From contig NZ_VBSN01000038.1 in NCBI RefSeq assembly GCF_006149045.1, forward strand, positions 620,001-684,000: a stretch of 64,000 nucleotides of DNA, written 5' to 3'. Below, piece after piece: positions 44,124-53,413 of the stretch; within the stretch, counting starts at the first letter, position 1, and every line of letters starts with the position of its first letter. The DNA comes from Dyadobacter flavalbus (GTDB lineage: Bacteria; Bacteroidota; Bacteroidia; Cytophagales; Spirosomataceae). Below the pieces are notes generated by a model. The model was not told where the DNA came from and did no database searches. It saw nothing but the letters and a program-made list of their open reading frames with translations. Made by a program: the position numbers and the translations under genes.

Positions 44124-45120
44124 TCAGGCTAAAAGCCTTCCTTGGCATGACTGCATTTTGCGTTTTCTACAAACAGAAGGCTCCTCCGGAGCCGTATTGC
44201 AGGCCCGGAGGGCCTTCCTGTTTGTAGCAAAATATTTTATTACATGTTTTTCAATTCCTGCGGAGTGGCCTTGATGCGCGAATCAGGCGGCTCCGCAGGA
44301 GCCTTCCTTTACACGCTTCATTTGCGTTTGCTACAAACAGAAGGCTCCTCCGGAGCCGTATTGCAGGCCCGGAGGGCCTTCCTGTTTGTAGCAAAGCATA
44401 TGGTTACATTTTTTTAACTCCTGCGGGGTAGCCTTGACGCGAGAATCAGGCGGCTCCGCGGGAGCCTTCATCTGCACCGCTCTGTTTCAGAGCTACAAAC
44501 AGAAGGCTCCTCCGGAGCCGTATTGCAGGTCTGGAGAGCCTTCCTGTTTGTAGCAAAATATTTTATTACATGTTTTTCAATTCCTGCGGAGTGGCCTTGA
44601 TGCGCGAATCAGGCGGCTCCGCAGGAGCCTTCCTTTACACGCTTCATTTGCGTTTGCTACAAACAGAAGGCTCCTCCGGAGCCGTATTGCAGGCCCGGAG
44701 GGCCTTCCTGTTTGTAGCAAAGCATATGGTTACATTTTTTTAACTCCTGCGGGGTAGCCTTGACGCGAGAATCAGGCGGCTCCGCGGGAGCCTTCATCTG
44801 CACCGCTCTGTTTCAGAGCTACAAACAGAAGGCTCCTCCGGAGCCGTATTGCTTGCCCGGAGGGCCTTCCTGTTTGTAGCAAAGCATATGGTTACATTTT
44901 TTTTAACTCCTGTGGAGTGGCCTTGACGCGAGAATCAGGCGGCTCCGCAGGAGCCTTCCTTTACACGCTTCATTTGCGTTTGCTACAAACAGAAGGCTCC
45001 TCCGTAGCCGTATTGCAGGCCCGGAGGGCCTTCCTGTTTGTAGAAAGCATATGGTTACATTTTTTTCAACTCCTGCGGAGTGGCCTTGATGCGCGAATCA
45101 GGCGGCTCCGAAGGATCTTT
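44124..45120 (+). repeat. Tandem array 2: six 163-bp units with hairpins, A/B alternation
   Basis: The 18-base core GGCGGCTCCGC(A/G)GGAGCC starts at 44286, 44449, 44612, 44775 and 44938, with a degenerate copy near 44124 and a broken one at 45101; every step between the six dated starts is 163. Units alternate between type A (CCTTTACACGCTTCATTTGCG) split here as CCTTTACACGC and CTTCATTTGCG, and type B (CATCTGCACCGCTCTG, TTTCAGAGC), making a 326-bp higher-order repeat. Each unit has CTACAAACAG / CTGTTTGTAG arms around two inner hairpins. It is the same family as array 1 at 3711. No frame persists, so it is non-coding. Confidence 0.92.
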
Positions 45121-45244
45121 TTTTTAAATATTCTGCGCCACACTTTTCTTTTGACATACGTAATTACAATTGCCTTCGTTAATCTACCCAAACCCGGAAC
45201 CGCCTATGAACCACTGGTTACTTAAATTTAAATACTGATCCAAT

Positions 45245-46699
45245 ATGTTACTATTCAGAAAGTTTAATACATACATTTTTCTTACCCTTGCCGTATTTTC
45301 CCTTAGTTGCAAAAACAATGATGTTGAGCCTGTTGCAGAAACCGCAGTAGATACAACCACCATCACCAGCAATAAGGATGTCAATAGCTGGCTTTACGAG
45401 ATCATGAATGACGCTTACTTCTGGTATAAAGAAATGCCTGCAGAATCCAGCCTCGACAAAAACATGGATCCTGATAAATTCTTTGAAAAACTGGTTTATC
45501 AAAGACAAACTGTTGACAGATTTTCCGGCGTTACAGATGATATTGATGCCTTGCAGAATGAATTCAACGGAATCAGCAAGATTTTCGGGATCAGCTATTC
45601 GCTTTCCTATATCGATGACAGCAAGTCCAGCATTGCTGCGTTCCTTAATTATGTCGTAAAAGGAAGCCCGGCAGCTGCGGCAGGATTGAAAAGAGGCGAC
45701 ATCATCCTGAAAGTAAACGGAACGCAGCTGACATCTGATAATTACAGTGCACTTCTCGGAAACAATGAAACTGTGACATTGACCCTTGGAACGCTTACCG
45801 GAACAGCCATAACAGCCTCAAACACAACATTGACCATTACAAAAGCAGAAGTAAATGAAGATCCGGTTGCATTTTCAGGCGTAATTTCAAAAACGGCTTA
45901 CGGAAAAACAATCGGATATCTGGTTTATACGCAGTTTGTGCCGGGTACAACCGCCGATGAAGAGAAATATGATAATGAACTTCGTCAGGTCTTTGCTGAT
46001 TTCAAAAGCAAGGGCGTTAATGAACTGGTTCTGGATCTGAGGCTGAATTCCGGCGGGTACATCAGTTCGGCGGAAACACTTGCTTCACTGATCGGTAAAA
46101 ATGTGTCAAGCTCAAAAATATTCTATACCGAGCAGTGGAATGACAAATACAACGCATACTGGAACAAGACCAACGGTACAAATGCATTGAAATACAATTT
46201 TCAAAGTGAAACCAATAATATCGGCAGCAATCTGAGCCGCGTATTTGTGCTGACATCCAATGCTACTGCTTCTGCAAGTGAATTGGTAATCAACGGTCTG
46301 AAACCCTACATGGATGTAGTTACAATCGGTGAGCATACGGCAGGCAAAAACCTTTTCGGTTCGTTGATTAACGATGATCAGAAACGCTGGAACTGGGGCG
46401 CCTACATTATGCTCGGACAAACTGCCAATGCAAACGGCGAATCGGATTACGGCACTGTAAACGGAATGACGCCGACTTACCTTGTCGAAGATTCAGCCGT
46501 TCCATATAAAGCGTTTGGTGACGAAAACGAAACCTTGTTCCGCAAAGCGCTGGATGTAATGGGAATTCCAGCCGATGTAAATGCCAGAACAAGCGCCGTT
46601 AGAAAGGTTGTTTCCATTCAGAAACAGCTTCGGGATAATCTTAAAGTCAGTCCGGCGCTGATGCTTAAAAAAGGGGTGTTAAAATCCACAGACCTGTAA
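45245..46699 (+). CDS. S41 family peptidase (C-terminal processing protease-like), lipoprotein
   Basis: The 484 residues start with a lipoprotein signal (AVFSLSC). A PDZ domain lies around 140-200 (VKGSPAAAAGLKRGDIILKV). The tail-specific protease core includes ELVLDLRLNSGGYISSAETL, VFVLTSNATASASELVINGL with nucleophile Ser, and IGEHTAGKNLFGS with general-base Lys. S41 proteases cut proteins near their C-termini in the periplasm or at the cell surface. It stands alone between the repeat array and its own terminator. The target is unknown. Confidence 0.9.
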   Translation: MLLFRKFNTYIFLTLAVFSLSCKNNDVEPVAETAVDTTTITSNKDVNSWLYEIMNDAYFWYKEMPAESSLDKNMDPDKFFEKLVYQRQTVDRFSGVTDDIDALQNEFNGISKIFGISYSLSYIDDSKSSIAAFLNYVVKGSPAAAAGLKRGDIILKVNGTQLTSDNYSALLGNNETVTLTLGTLTGTAITASNTTLTITKAEVNEDPVAFSGVISKTAYGKTIGYLVYTQFVPGTTADEEKYDNELRQVFADFKSKGVNELVLDLRLNSGGYISSAETLASLIGKNVSSSKIFYTEQWNDKYNAYWNKTNGTNALKYNFQSETNNIGSNLSRVFVLTSNATASASELVINGLKPYMDVVTIGEHTAGKNLFGSLINDDQKRWNWGAYIMLGQTANANGESDYGTVNGMTPTYLVEDSAVPYKAFGDENETLFRKALDVMGIPADVNARTSAVRKVVSIQKQLRDNLKVSPALMLKKGVLKSTDL

Positions 46700-46716
46700 G
46701 CTGCACTTTTTTGGAT

Positions 46717-46761
46717 AAAACACAAAACAGACATGGATATTCCGTGTCTGTTTTGTGTTTT
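46717..46761 (+). terminator. Strong terminator after the S41 protease gene
   Basis: AAAACACAAAACAGACA and TGTCTGTTTTGTGTTTT form a 17-bp perfect stem with an 11-base loop and a T-rich end. Confidence 0.8.
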
Positions 46762-46920
46762 ATAGCGTTTAGTAAAAAATGTAAACAAATAATCGTTTTG
46801 ACCGGAATTGCCGTAATTTTATTTAACAACTTTGCCTGATTCAATTTTTTGGCCTGGCCCGGTATTTCGTTTCAGGCAGCTTTACTCACGTTCGATTTTA
46901 CTTCTGAATTCGGTTTTGGT

Positions 46921-48909
46921 ATGAATATAAAACTACTTTTTTTTACCTGTTTTTCTCTTTTCATTCATGCTGTCGCAGCGCAGAAAATCAGCCATACTTA
47001 TCGATTTTATGAAAATCTGGAAGTAGCCAAACCGGAATGCGGCCCGGAGCTTCAACCCGCGCAGGCACTAGGCTCCTGTAATGCCGGTTCTTCTCCCGGT
47101 GGCTTTATAAAAGACGGACTTCCCTGCGGCATACAAAGAAGCGTTTACCATAACGCGCTCAACTGGGGACTTGCGTATCCGAATACCGAAGGGGCAATTA
47201 CAGATAATTACACCATTCAGATGTATGTCAAGGTTACGGACTGGGGTTTAACATGGACCCGCATTATTGACTTTTCCAACGGCGTTGATGATGTTGGAAT
47301 TTACTTTAAAGACATTGACGGGTCGAGTGACCGCTGTATGGATTTTTACCCAACCGGCATTGCGGGCCAATGTCCTTTTTTTAACAATGACGAGTATTAC
47401 CTTTTAACATTTACCCGGAACGGACAGTCAAAAATTATGGAAGTTTATGTCAATAATATTTTGTTTGTCACATTTAATGATACCGACGGATTGTATGTTG
47501 GAAAAGCAGGAACGCCGATCTATATTTTCAGAGATGATGAATCTGTAACCTGTGAGTCGGGTGAAGCTAACTTTGCATACATAAATTTCAGTAATGAAAT
47601 TTCCTCACAAGCGGATGTAAACAAAGTATATTCTGAGTTATGCTTTGTAGCAAATATTAATCCTTATGCGGATTTTTCAATTTCGCCCAATCCAAGCTGC
47701 GGCATTCCGCAAAATATCGACATCAAATATACAGGCAACATTCCCGCTCCCGGCACAGGCTATACTTTTGCCTGGGACTGGGATGGCGGCAAAGTCGTTT
47801 CCGGCTCGGGAATGGGTCCTTATGTTGTGACCTGGGATAACGGCGGAACCAAAAATATAACCCTCACTGTAACAAACACTGCCTGCGGAAATTCTTTGAT
47901 AAACCGTAAACAGGCCATTATCAGTGATCTGAATATGACTACGTCACTGATCGCCGGCAGTTGTGAGGACAATACAGAAGCAACTTTGACGGTCAATGCA
48001 GCAGCCGGTCTTGCTCCGTACCAGTACTCCATTGATTCGGTTAATTACCAGACAGACAATACTTTCAAACTGACGCCCGCTGTTTACAAGGTTTTTGTCA
48101 AAGACGCCAACAATTGTACGGTTCAAAAGGAAATCAAGGTGGAATTTGAAAATAACCTCATCGTTTCCACGATTGCCGATGCTTCCATTTGTGTTGGTCA
48201 AACTGTAAACCTGACCACAAACAGCAATGCCCAGCAATATTCATGGTCGCCGCAAACCGGTCTTGATAACCCGAATGTCAAAGATCCGGTTGCCAGTCCG
48301 AATGTCACTACACAGTACATTGTAACGGCCGGTCAGGGTAATTGTACGCAGCAGGATACGGTGACGATTACGGTTGTTACGGCGCTGGAACTGGCTGTTA
48401 CGCCGGATGCAACCGTCAGCTACAATGTTCCGTTTCAGCTTGCGGTGTCTTCACCGCAGATCCCGAATGCTGCCGACGCAACTTACTTGTGGTCGCCTCC
48501 CGCCGGCCTGAACAACCCGGCAAGCCCGAACCCGATTGCCACTTTGCAGGAAGATCAGACCTACACGGTCAATGTAACGACCGCATCCGGGTGCGCAGGT
48601 TCAGCGAGCGTTAACCTGCTTGTCACCAGAAACGGCAACATCAGTATGCCGACGGCATTTACGCCCGATGGCGACGGCAAAAATGAAGTATTGACGCCCG
48701 TGGTTTTCAGCATTGCATCCCTTTCCTATTTCAAGGTTTACAACCGCTGGGGTGAAGTTGTATTTTACACTAATCAGCTGGGTCAGGGCTGGGACGGAAG
48801 TTTTAAAGGGTCAAAGCCGATCGGCGGATATTATGTGTGGGAAATTGAAGGCACAGCGGAAGACGGCAAGAAAATCCGTAAAAAAGGGTCTGTTCTGCTG
48901 ATTAAATAA
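46921..48909 (+). CDS. Secreted protein with T9SS type B (gliding-motility C-terminal) sorting domain
   Basis: The start at 46921 (MNIKLLFFTCFSLFIHAVAA) gives a signal peptide; the frame upstream to 46849 has only a TTG. The 662 residues contain an N-terminal LamG/concanavalin-like part (YTIQMYVKVTDWGLTW, VDDVGIYFKDIDG), a PKD-like domain (YTFAWDWDGGKVVSGSG), a SprB-like repeat (GLAPYQYSIDSVNYQ, YKVFVKDANNC), two Ig/PKD-like modules (YSWSPQTGLDNP, YLWSPPAGLNNP) and the CHU_C sorting domain (PTAFTPDGDGKNEVLTP, YNRWGEVVFY, WDGSFKGSKPIGGYYVWEI). It is exported by type IX secretion, probably as a surface adhesin. No enzyme motif is seen. Confidence 0.9.
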   Translation: MNIKLLFFTCFSLFIHAVAAQKISHTYRFYENLEVAKPECGPELQPAQALGSCNAGSSPGGFIKDGLPCGIQRSVYHNALNWGLAYPNTEGAITDNYTIQMYVKVTDWGLTWTRIIDFSNGVDDVGIYFKDIDGSSDRCMDFYPTGIAGQCPFFNNDEYYLLTFTRNGQSKIMEVYVNNILFVTFNDTDGLYVGKAGTPIYIFRDDESVTCESGEANFAYINFSNEISSQADVNKVYSELCFVANINPYADFSISPNPSCGIPQNIDIKYTGNIPAPGTGYTFAWDWDGGKVVSGSGMGPYVVTWDNGGTKNITLTVTNTACGNSLINRKQAIISDLNMTTSLIAGSCEDNTEATLTVNAAAGLAPYQYSIDSVNYQTDNTFKLTPAVYKVFVKDANNCTVQKEIKVEFENNLIVSTIADASICVGQTVNLTTNSNAQQYSWSPQTGLDNPNVKDPVASPNVTTQYIVTAGQGNCTQQDTVTITVVTALELAVTPDATVSYNVPFQLAVSSPQIPNAADATYLWSPPAGLNNPASPNPIATLQEDQTYTVNVTTASGCAGSASVNLLVTRNGNISMPTAFTPDGDGKNEVLTPVVFSIASLSYFKVYNRWGEVVFYTNQLGQGWDGSFKGSKPIGGYYVWEIEGTAEDGKKIRKKGSVLLIK

Positions 48910-48910
48910 C

Positions 48911-48946
48911 AACAAAAAAGCCTTCGCAAACGAAGGCTTTTTTGTT
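48911..48946. terminator. Bidirectional terminator
   Basis: AACAAAAAAGCCTTCG and CGAAGGCTTTTTTGTT form a 16-bp perfect stem with a CAAA loop, between converging genes. Confidence 0.9.
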
Positions 48947-48963
48947 GTAAGATATTGAAGTTG

Positions 48964-49947
48964 CTAGCTTATCCAGCTGAATTCGTATTGCAGTTCAGGA
49001 ATGCGTGTACGGTCTGCGATTCTTTTCAAACGTGCCGGAAGCGCCATCAGGTAATCTCTTGCTTTTTCAGCCTTTTCATTAACGTTCCTGACCGCCCCAA
49101 TTTCCCATTCTGAAAGCAAGGATTCCAGAATCTCGATGTAATCGTTGGTTGTATAAACGCCAAGCCTCTGAGCCGCATCCGAAAAATGAGAAAAAGTATC
49201 TCCCATTTTCACACCGGATTCACGCATGAAATGAGCCGGCATAACAATTTTTTTCCGCATCATATCTTCCAGTGCAATCAAAAGCTCGGAGGGATCCACT
49301 TCAAGGATCCGGCTTACAAATGCCTTGTAGGCCTTTGCATGACGCATTTCATCCGAAGCAATGACACCGCAGATTTTGGATAAATGCGGATTTCCGAACT
49401 TCTTTGCAAGCGTTGCCGTACGCCGGTGCGAAACATTGGTTGCCAGCTCCTGAAACGAAGTATAAATAAAGTTTCTGTAAGGATCACGATCTGTGCCGAT
49501 GTCGAAGCCGTCTGCAATAAGAAATTGGGTGGACACTTCCATGGCCCGCATGTTTACACGTCCGGACAAATACAGATATTTGTTCAGCAAGTCGCCATGA
49601 CGATTTTCCTCGGCAGTCCAGCTGCGCACCCACTGCGACCATCCCGAAGGATTATCCACCTGATCCACACCGATGACATCCATTAGCCAGGATTCGTAAG
49701 TCGGCAGTGCCTCTTCTGTAATTGTATCTCCGATCAGTACTGCTATGTAATCGTAAGGCAGATCGCGGCAGCTTTCCTGCAGCAATTTGACTTCAGTAAG
49801 AAAGTTATCTTTGGTAGAATCAGGTAAAAAATCAGTAGGCTGCCAGTTTTCTTCAATTGGCTTAAGGTATTCTGCCATCAGCATATCCAGATCTTTTCCT
49901 ACATGTTGCATGACTTCAAGTCTCTCTGCTGAAAGTGCGGTGTCCAT
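48964..49947 (-). CDS. Acyl-ACP desaturase (ferritin-like di-iron)
   Basis: The 327-residue protein has the two di-iron motifs E-E-N-R-H (WTAEENRHGDLLNKYLYLSG) and D-E-M-R-H (IASDEMRHAKAYKAF) of soluble stearoyl-ACP desaturases, with GWSQWVRSWTAEE before the first. These enzymes insert a double bond into ACP-bound acyl chains using oxygen and ferredoxin. It is divergent from a PlsC acyltransferase, so both concern membrane lipids. Confidence 0.9.
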   Translation of the reverse strand: MDTALSAERLEVMQHVGKDLDMLMAEYLKPIEENWQPTDFLPDSTKDNFLTEVKLLQESCRDLPYDYIAVLIGDTITEEALPTYESWLMDVIGVDQVDNPSGWSQWVRSWTAEENRHGDLLNKYLYLSGRVNMRAMEVSTQFLIADGFDIGTDRDPYRNFIYTSFQELATNVSHRRTATLAKKFGNPHLSKICGVIASDEMRHAKAYKAFVSRILEVDPSELLIALEDMMRKKIVMPAHFMRESGVKMGDTFSHFSDAAQRLGVYTTNDYIEILESLLSEWEIGAVRNVNEKAEKARDYLMALPARLKRIADRTRIPELQYEFSWIS

Positions 49948-50089
49948 TGTTATTGAGGTTTAAACGCTTGATGTATTTTTACAAAGTACGTGAAATAAAA
50001 GTAAGTATTGAACGATCAATAACTTTTTACTTCGTTACAAATTAGGATAAACAAAGCAGTTTTGAACTATTTTTGCAGAAAAAACCGGA

Positions 50090-50833
50090 ATGAAAAAAAT
50101 CCTTGACTACCCTCTCAGTATTATTTACCTAATTCATTTTGGATTAACCCTGCTTGTCTTTCACGTTATTCAGGTTATCGCTTATAATGTTTTCGGCAAG
50201 AAAGTCCACAAGGTTGCAGTTGATATCCTCAACTTCTTTCTGACATTCGGAATTTACCTTACCTATTCCCGGATTTCACTCGTTAACCACACCGTTATTC
50301 CGGATAACCGGACTATCATTTTCGTAGCCAATCACCAGAGTACATTTGATATTCCGGCATTGATCTGGCTTCTGAGGAAATATCATCCCCGTTTTGTCTC
50401 CAAAATAGAACTCTCAAAAGGCGTTCCAAGCATTTCCTATAACCTTCGTAAAAGCGGCGCCGCACTCATTAACCGCAAGGACAGCAAACAGGCTGTGATG
50501 GAAATTTCCCGGCTGGGCAAACTGATTTTCGAGGAAAAATCCTCAGCCATTATTTTTCCGGAAGGCACGCGTACGGCTAGCGGCATTATGAAACCGTTCA
50601 TTGCAGGCGGCGTGGCAACCCTGCTCAAACGTGCTCCGGATGCGCTCGTTGTTCCCATAGCCATTGCCGGAACCGGCGCATTCAATCCCAAAGGAATATT
50701 TCCGCTGAAATCTTTTTCCGATCTCTCCTGGACTGTGCTGCCGGGCATCGAACCCGCCGGCAGAAAAGTAGAAGACATACTTGAAGAAGCGCAGGAAGCC
50801 ATCCGCTCGTCCATCGGCACGCCACGTGCATAA
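50090..50833 (+). CDS. plsC: 1-acyl-sn-glycerol-3-phosphate acyltransferase
   Basis: The 247 residues have an N-terminal membrane segment (IIYLIHFGLTLLVFHVIQVI), the catalytic block NHQSTFD (81-87), FVSKIELSKGVP and the substrate block IIFPEGTRTASG, then VVPIAIAGTG. This matches PlsC, which adds the second acyl chain to lysophosphatidic acid on the inner membrane. TATTTTTG at 50068 fits a -7 promoter element but no -33 box is evident. Confidence 0.9.
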   Translation: MKKILDYPLSIIYLIHFGLTLLVFHVIQVIAYNVFGKKVHKVAVDILNFFLTFGIYLTYSRISLVNHTVIPDNRTIIFVANHQSTFDIPALIWLLRKYHPRFVSKIELSKGVPSISYNLRKSGAALINRKDSKQAVMEISRLGKLIFEEKSSAIIFPEGTRTASGIMKPFIAGGVATLLKRAPDALVVPIAIAGTGAFNPKGIFPLKSFSDLSWTVLPGIEPAGRKVEDILEEAQEAIRSSIGTPRA

Positions 50834-50922
50834 GTTATTTTTCCTTAACAATCATTAACAACCTGCTTTTAAACCTCATTGCATCGCGGCGCTCTAACCC
50901 ATGAACTTTAAATTTATTAGTC

Positions 50923-51336
50923 ATGAAAAAGATATTTGTTGCCGCCGTAATGTTCGCTTTAAGTTTCACAGGTGCTTCCGCCCAGTATCCGTACAATGAC
51001 CGTTATGACCACCGGGATTACAATAACCGCGATCGTTATAACCAGGATTACCGCCATGACCGGTCTTCGGAAATAGGCTACCTGCAGAGAGAAGTACGTC
51101 AGGAAATTTCAACAGGCATCCAGCGCGGAACACTGAATTCCCGTGAAGCCAGTGCACTCATGAACCAGTATGAAAGAATTGAAGCCATGGAAAGGAAGTT
51201 CAGCCACCGCGGCCGTCTGTCTCCGCGCGAAACCCGGATTCTGCGGGAAGATCTGGAAAGGCTGATGGCGGATACACGCAGAATGAGCAGCCGGAGAGGC
51301 GATCACTGGGCACGCGACCGCAGATACAGATATTAA
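50923..51336 (+). CDS. Hypothetical periplasmic protein, Tyr/Arg/Asp-rich
   Basis: The 137 residues start with a signal peptide (MKKIFVAAVMFALSFTGASA). A low-complexity part with many Tyr, Arg, Asp and Asn (NDRYDHRDYNNRDRYNQDYR) follows, then a helical segment (YLQREVRQEISTGIQRGTLN, SREASALMNQY) ending in basic residues. I do not recognise a characterised family; similar small proteins in Bacteroidota are annotated as hypothetical. A strong bidirectional terminator follows. Confidence 0.7.
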   Translation: MKKIFVAAVMFALSFTGASAQYPYNDRYDHRDYNNRDRYNQDYRHDRSSEIGYLQREVRQEISTGIQRGTLNSREASALMNQYERIEAMERKFSHRGRLSPRETRILREDLERLMADTRRMSSRRGDHWARDRRYRY

Positions 51337-51362
51337 GAGCAGTTGAAGGTTTAGGGTAATGC

Positions 51363-51396
51363 AAAAAGCATCCGGTCCGTGACCGGATGCTTTTTT
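51363..51396. terminator. Bidirectional terminator
   Basis: AAAAAGCATCCGGTC and GACCGGATGCTTTTT pair perfectly around a CGT-type loop between converging genes. Confidence 0.9.
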
Positions 51397-51397
51397 A

Positions 51398-51847
51398 TCA
51401 TGCATTCCTGAAATACCGCACAAGCTTTACATGCGACTTTTCAAACCCTTCCCGCTGGTAAAAACGATGCGCATTTTCACGCGTGTTGCGCGATGTCACT
51501 TCCATCTGAACGGCTCCCTGGCTTTTTGCAAATGCAGTTACATGCTCCATCAGCGCTTTTCCGATTTTGGCCGAACGATAATCCGGTTCCACATACATTT
51601 CCTGAATTTCAGAAACCAGTGCCGCATGATGCAGCAAAGGCTGAATATGGCAGCTCACCATACCGACGGGATTTCCGTTCAGCTCGGCAATGAAGTACTG
51701 AATGTTGTCACTTTTCAGATTTGCACGGAATACCTTGTTGAATGCCGTACGGTCCATTTCCATATTTTCAAGGCCGCAGATCATTCTATAAATTATTTCT
51801 TCATCTTCGCCGGCTACGGTTCTGATTTTCAGTGTTTCCAAATTCAT
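51398..51847 (-). CDS. GNAT family N-acetyltransferase
   Basis: The 149-residue protein shows motif A of GNAT enzymes, IQEMYVEPDYRSAKIGKALM, where acetyl-CoA binds through R-S-A-K-I-G-K, followed by VTSRNTRENAHRFYQREGF. GMVSCHIQPLL forms the preceding strand. The acceptor is unknown. It starts four bases after the stop of the next upstream minus-strand gene, so the two are probably co-transcribed. Confidence 0.88.
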   Translation of the reverse strand: MNLETLKIRTVAGEDEEIIYRMICGLENMEMDRTAFNKVFRANLKSDNIQYFIAELNGNPVGMVSCHIQPLLHHAALVSEIQEMYVEPDYRSAKIGKALMEHVTAFAKSQGAVQMEVTSRNTRENAHRFYQREGFEKSHVKLVRYFRNA

Positions 51848-51851
51848 CTGA

Positions 51852-52511
51852 CTAATATTGCTGTAATGCTGCAGAATCGTGTATAAATATACCCTTTTCA
51901 GGTTTCATGGCCAGTGACACCATGGCACGGGCCACTTTGGAAGATTCAATGGCTTTGTACTTTTTCAGAGAGCCGTTCATGAAAGGAGCAAACAAGTTGG
52001 AAAACACCTCACCTATCTTCTCACCCAACCGGCTTTCTGCTCTCTTGCCCAGCAGCAACGAAGGCTGAAGAATATGTAACGAATCAAATTTCATTGCAGC
52101 CAGCTTTTCCTGCACTTCACCTTTGATGCGGTTATAAAAAAATACCGATTTGGTATCTGCTCCCATTGCCGTCACAATCAGGTATTTTTCAGCACCGTTT
52201 ATCTTTGCAAATTCTGCAATCCTGACAGGATAATCCAGATCTACTTTTTTAAATGCTTCTTGCGAGCCCGCTTTTTTAATGGTTGTTCCAAGACAGCAGA
52301 AAATATCATCCGCCCGGATCAGTGTGCGGTCGGGCTTATCAAAATCCGTGATAATTTCCGTAAGCCTGGGATTGCTGATGTTCAGCGGCCTTCTGGTCAG
52401 AACTTTTACTTCCGAATAATACGGAGTTTCCAGCAGGTTCTGAAGTACTTGCTGTCCGACCAGACCGGTTGCGCCGGCGAGTAATGCAGTTTTTGAAATT
52501 TCTTCTGGCAT
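51852..52511 (-). CDS. NAD(P)-binding atypical SDR, HTATIP2/YwnB-like
   Basis: The 219 residues begin with the Rossmann motif LLAGATGLVGQQVLQNLL, then VKVLTRRPL and the family's DDIFCCLGTTIKKAGSQEAF with KVDLDYPVRIAEFAK. This matches the atypical short-chain dehydrogenase group that includes human HTATIP2. The YLIVTAMGADTKSVFFYNRI segment supplies the S/Y-x-x-x-K-like region. The substrate is unknown. Confidence 0.85.
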   Translation of the reverse strand: MPEEISKTALLAGATGLVGQQVLQNLLETPYYSEVKVLTRRPLNISNPRLTEIITDFDKPDRTLIRADDIFCCLGTTIKKAGSQEAFKKVDLDYPVRIAEFAKINGAEKYLIVTAMGADTKSVFFYNRIKGEVQEKLAAMKFDSLHILQPSLLLGKRAESRLGEKIGEVFSNLFAPFMNGSLKKYKAIESSKVARAMVSLAMKPEKGIFIHDSAALQQY

Positions 52512-52550
52512 AAAATCAGTAAGGTTATACCAAAAGGTACGAATTATAAG

Positions 52551-52922
52551 CTACTTTTCAGGCCATAAGATCGTTTTTTTGCCCGAAGCATCGTTAATCA
52601 AAGCCCAGAACTCCTTTAATTCCTGTTCTGTAAATTTGCTTATATCAACACGGGAGCCGTCACATTCATAATTGACACAGCCGTAACAGGACATATATAA
52701 AGTATTGTAATTGAAAATAGGCCGGCCTTTGAATTCCAGGAGCTTAACCGTCAGGATATTGGCCTCTTTATCATCAATTGCTTTTTCAATCAGATTTTTA
52801 AGCCACGGAAGGTTACGGACCGGATCGTTTACACCGCAAACCGAAACATTGGAAGAAACATCTTTATCCTTACAGGATAACAGTGAACAAACGATCAGAA
52901 CAGGAAGAACAAACTTTTTCAT
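52551..52922 (-). CDS. Hypothetical lipoprotein
   Basis: The start at 52922 (MKKFVLPVLIVCSLLSC) gives a lipoprotein signal; the upstream in-frame ATG at 52952 is less likely. The mature ~107 residues contain VNDPVRNLPWLKNLI-type sequence (CGVNDPVRNLPWLKNLIEKA) and Cys-x-x-Cys (SCYGCVNYECDG). Bacteroidota have many such small lipoproteins of unknown role. It may share a transcript with the SDR gene. Confidence 0.75.
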   Translation of the reverse strand: MKKFVLPVLIVCSLLSCKDKDVSSNVSVCGVNDPVRNLPWLKNLIEKAIDDKEANILTVKLLEFKGRPIFNYNTLYMSCYGCVNYECDGSRVDISKFTEQELKEFWALINDASGKKTILWPEK

Positions 52923-53194
52923 AGCATGGGCGTTCAGGATTTTCAACAACAAAAAGACACTTGTACAATCCTGTAAGTTGGAATTAGAGGATTCATTTTA
53001 ATCAAACTTTTCATAAAATTATCCAAGAACAACAAATGTCCGTGAAAACAGCATTCAGAAAACAAGTGTAGAACAAACGATACATACAACCTGAGTACTT
53101 TCACCCGTTCCATCTTGCTTTTCACGTTTCACCGTTCACATCTTACGTATATAAGTCAGGAACAAAAATTGCTATCAACAAGAAAAGAACAAAC

Positions 53195-53413
53195 ATGATC
53201 ATGGAAAATCAAGTGAATCCCGAAGACGTAGAAGGCGGCTCACCGACGCACGGCGGCCCGAAAGGTAAAATCAAGCAGGAAGATGACAGTCAGAAACCAT
53301 CCAAAAGCCTGAAAAAAGATGCGATCAAAGATTCTGAATCGGAGAATATGAACGATAAAAAAGGCTACAACGAAACGCCTCCGACTGTTCCAATAGAATC
53401 GACCCACGAATAA
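53195..53413 (+). CDS. Small hydrophilic, probably disordered protein
   Basis: The 72 residues (or 70, if the ATG at 53201 is used) are almost all charged or polar (GGSPTHGGPKGKIKQEDD, SKSLKKDAIKDSESEN) with no hydrophobic core. I know no family. A compact terminator after the stop and the codon pattern suggest it is expressed. Confidence 0.55.
   Translation: MIMENQVNPEDVEGGSPTHGGPKGKIKQEDDSQKPSKSLKKDAIKDSESENMNDKKGYNETPPTVPIESTHE

Noticed and set aside
44124-45120. CRISPR array
   Set aside because: The whole 163-base unit is repeated. There are no unique spacers of constant length and no cas genes nearby.
44917-45225. 102-codon open frame at the end of array 2
   Set aside because: It spans repeat and non-repeat DNA, uses the same hairpin codons as the false frames in array 1 and has no protein features.
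46849-46920. Upstream extension of the type IX cargo protein
   Set aside because: It starts at TTG and places 24 residues before a perfect signal peptide that begins at 46921.
52943-53125. 60-codon minus-strand frame before the lipoprotein gene
   Set aside because: It overlaps the likely promoter region of the lipoprotein gene and has no protein features.
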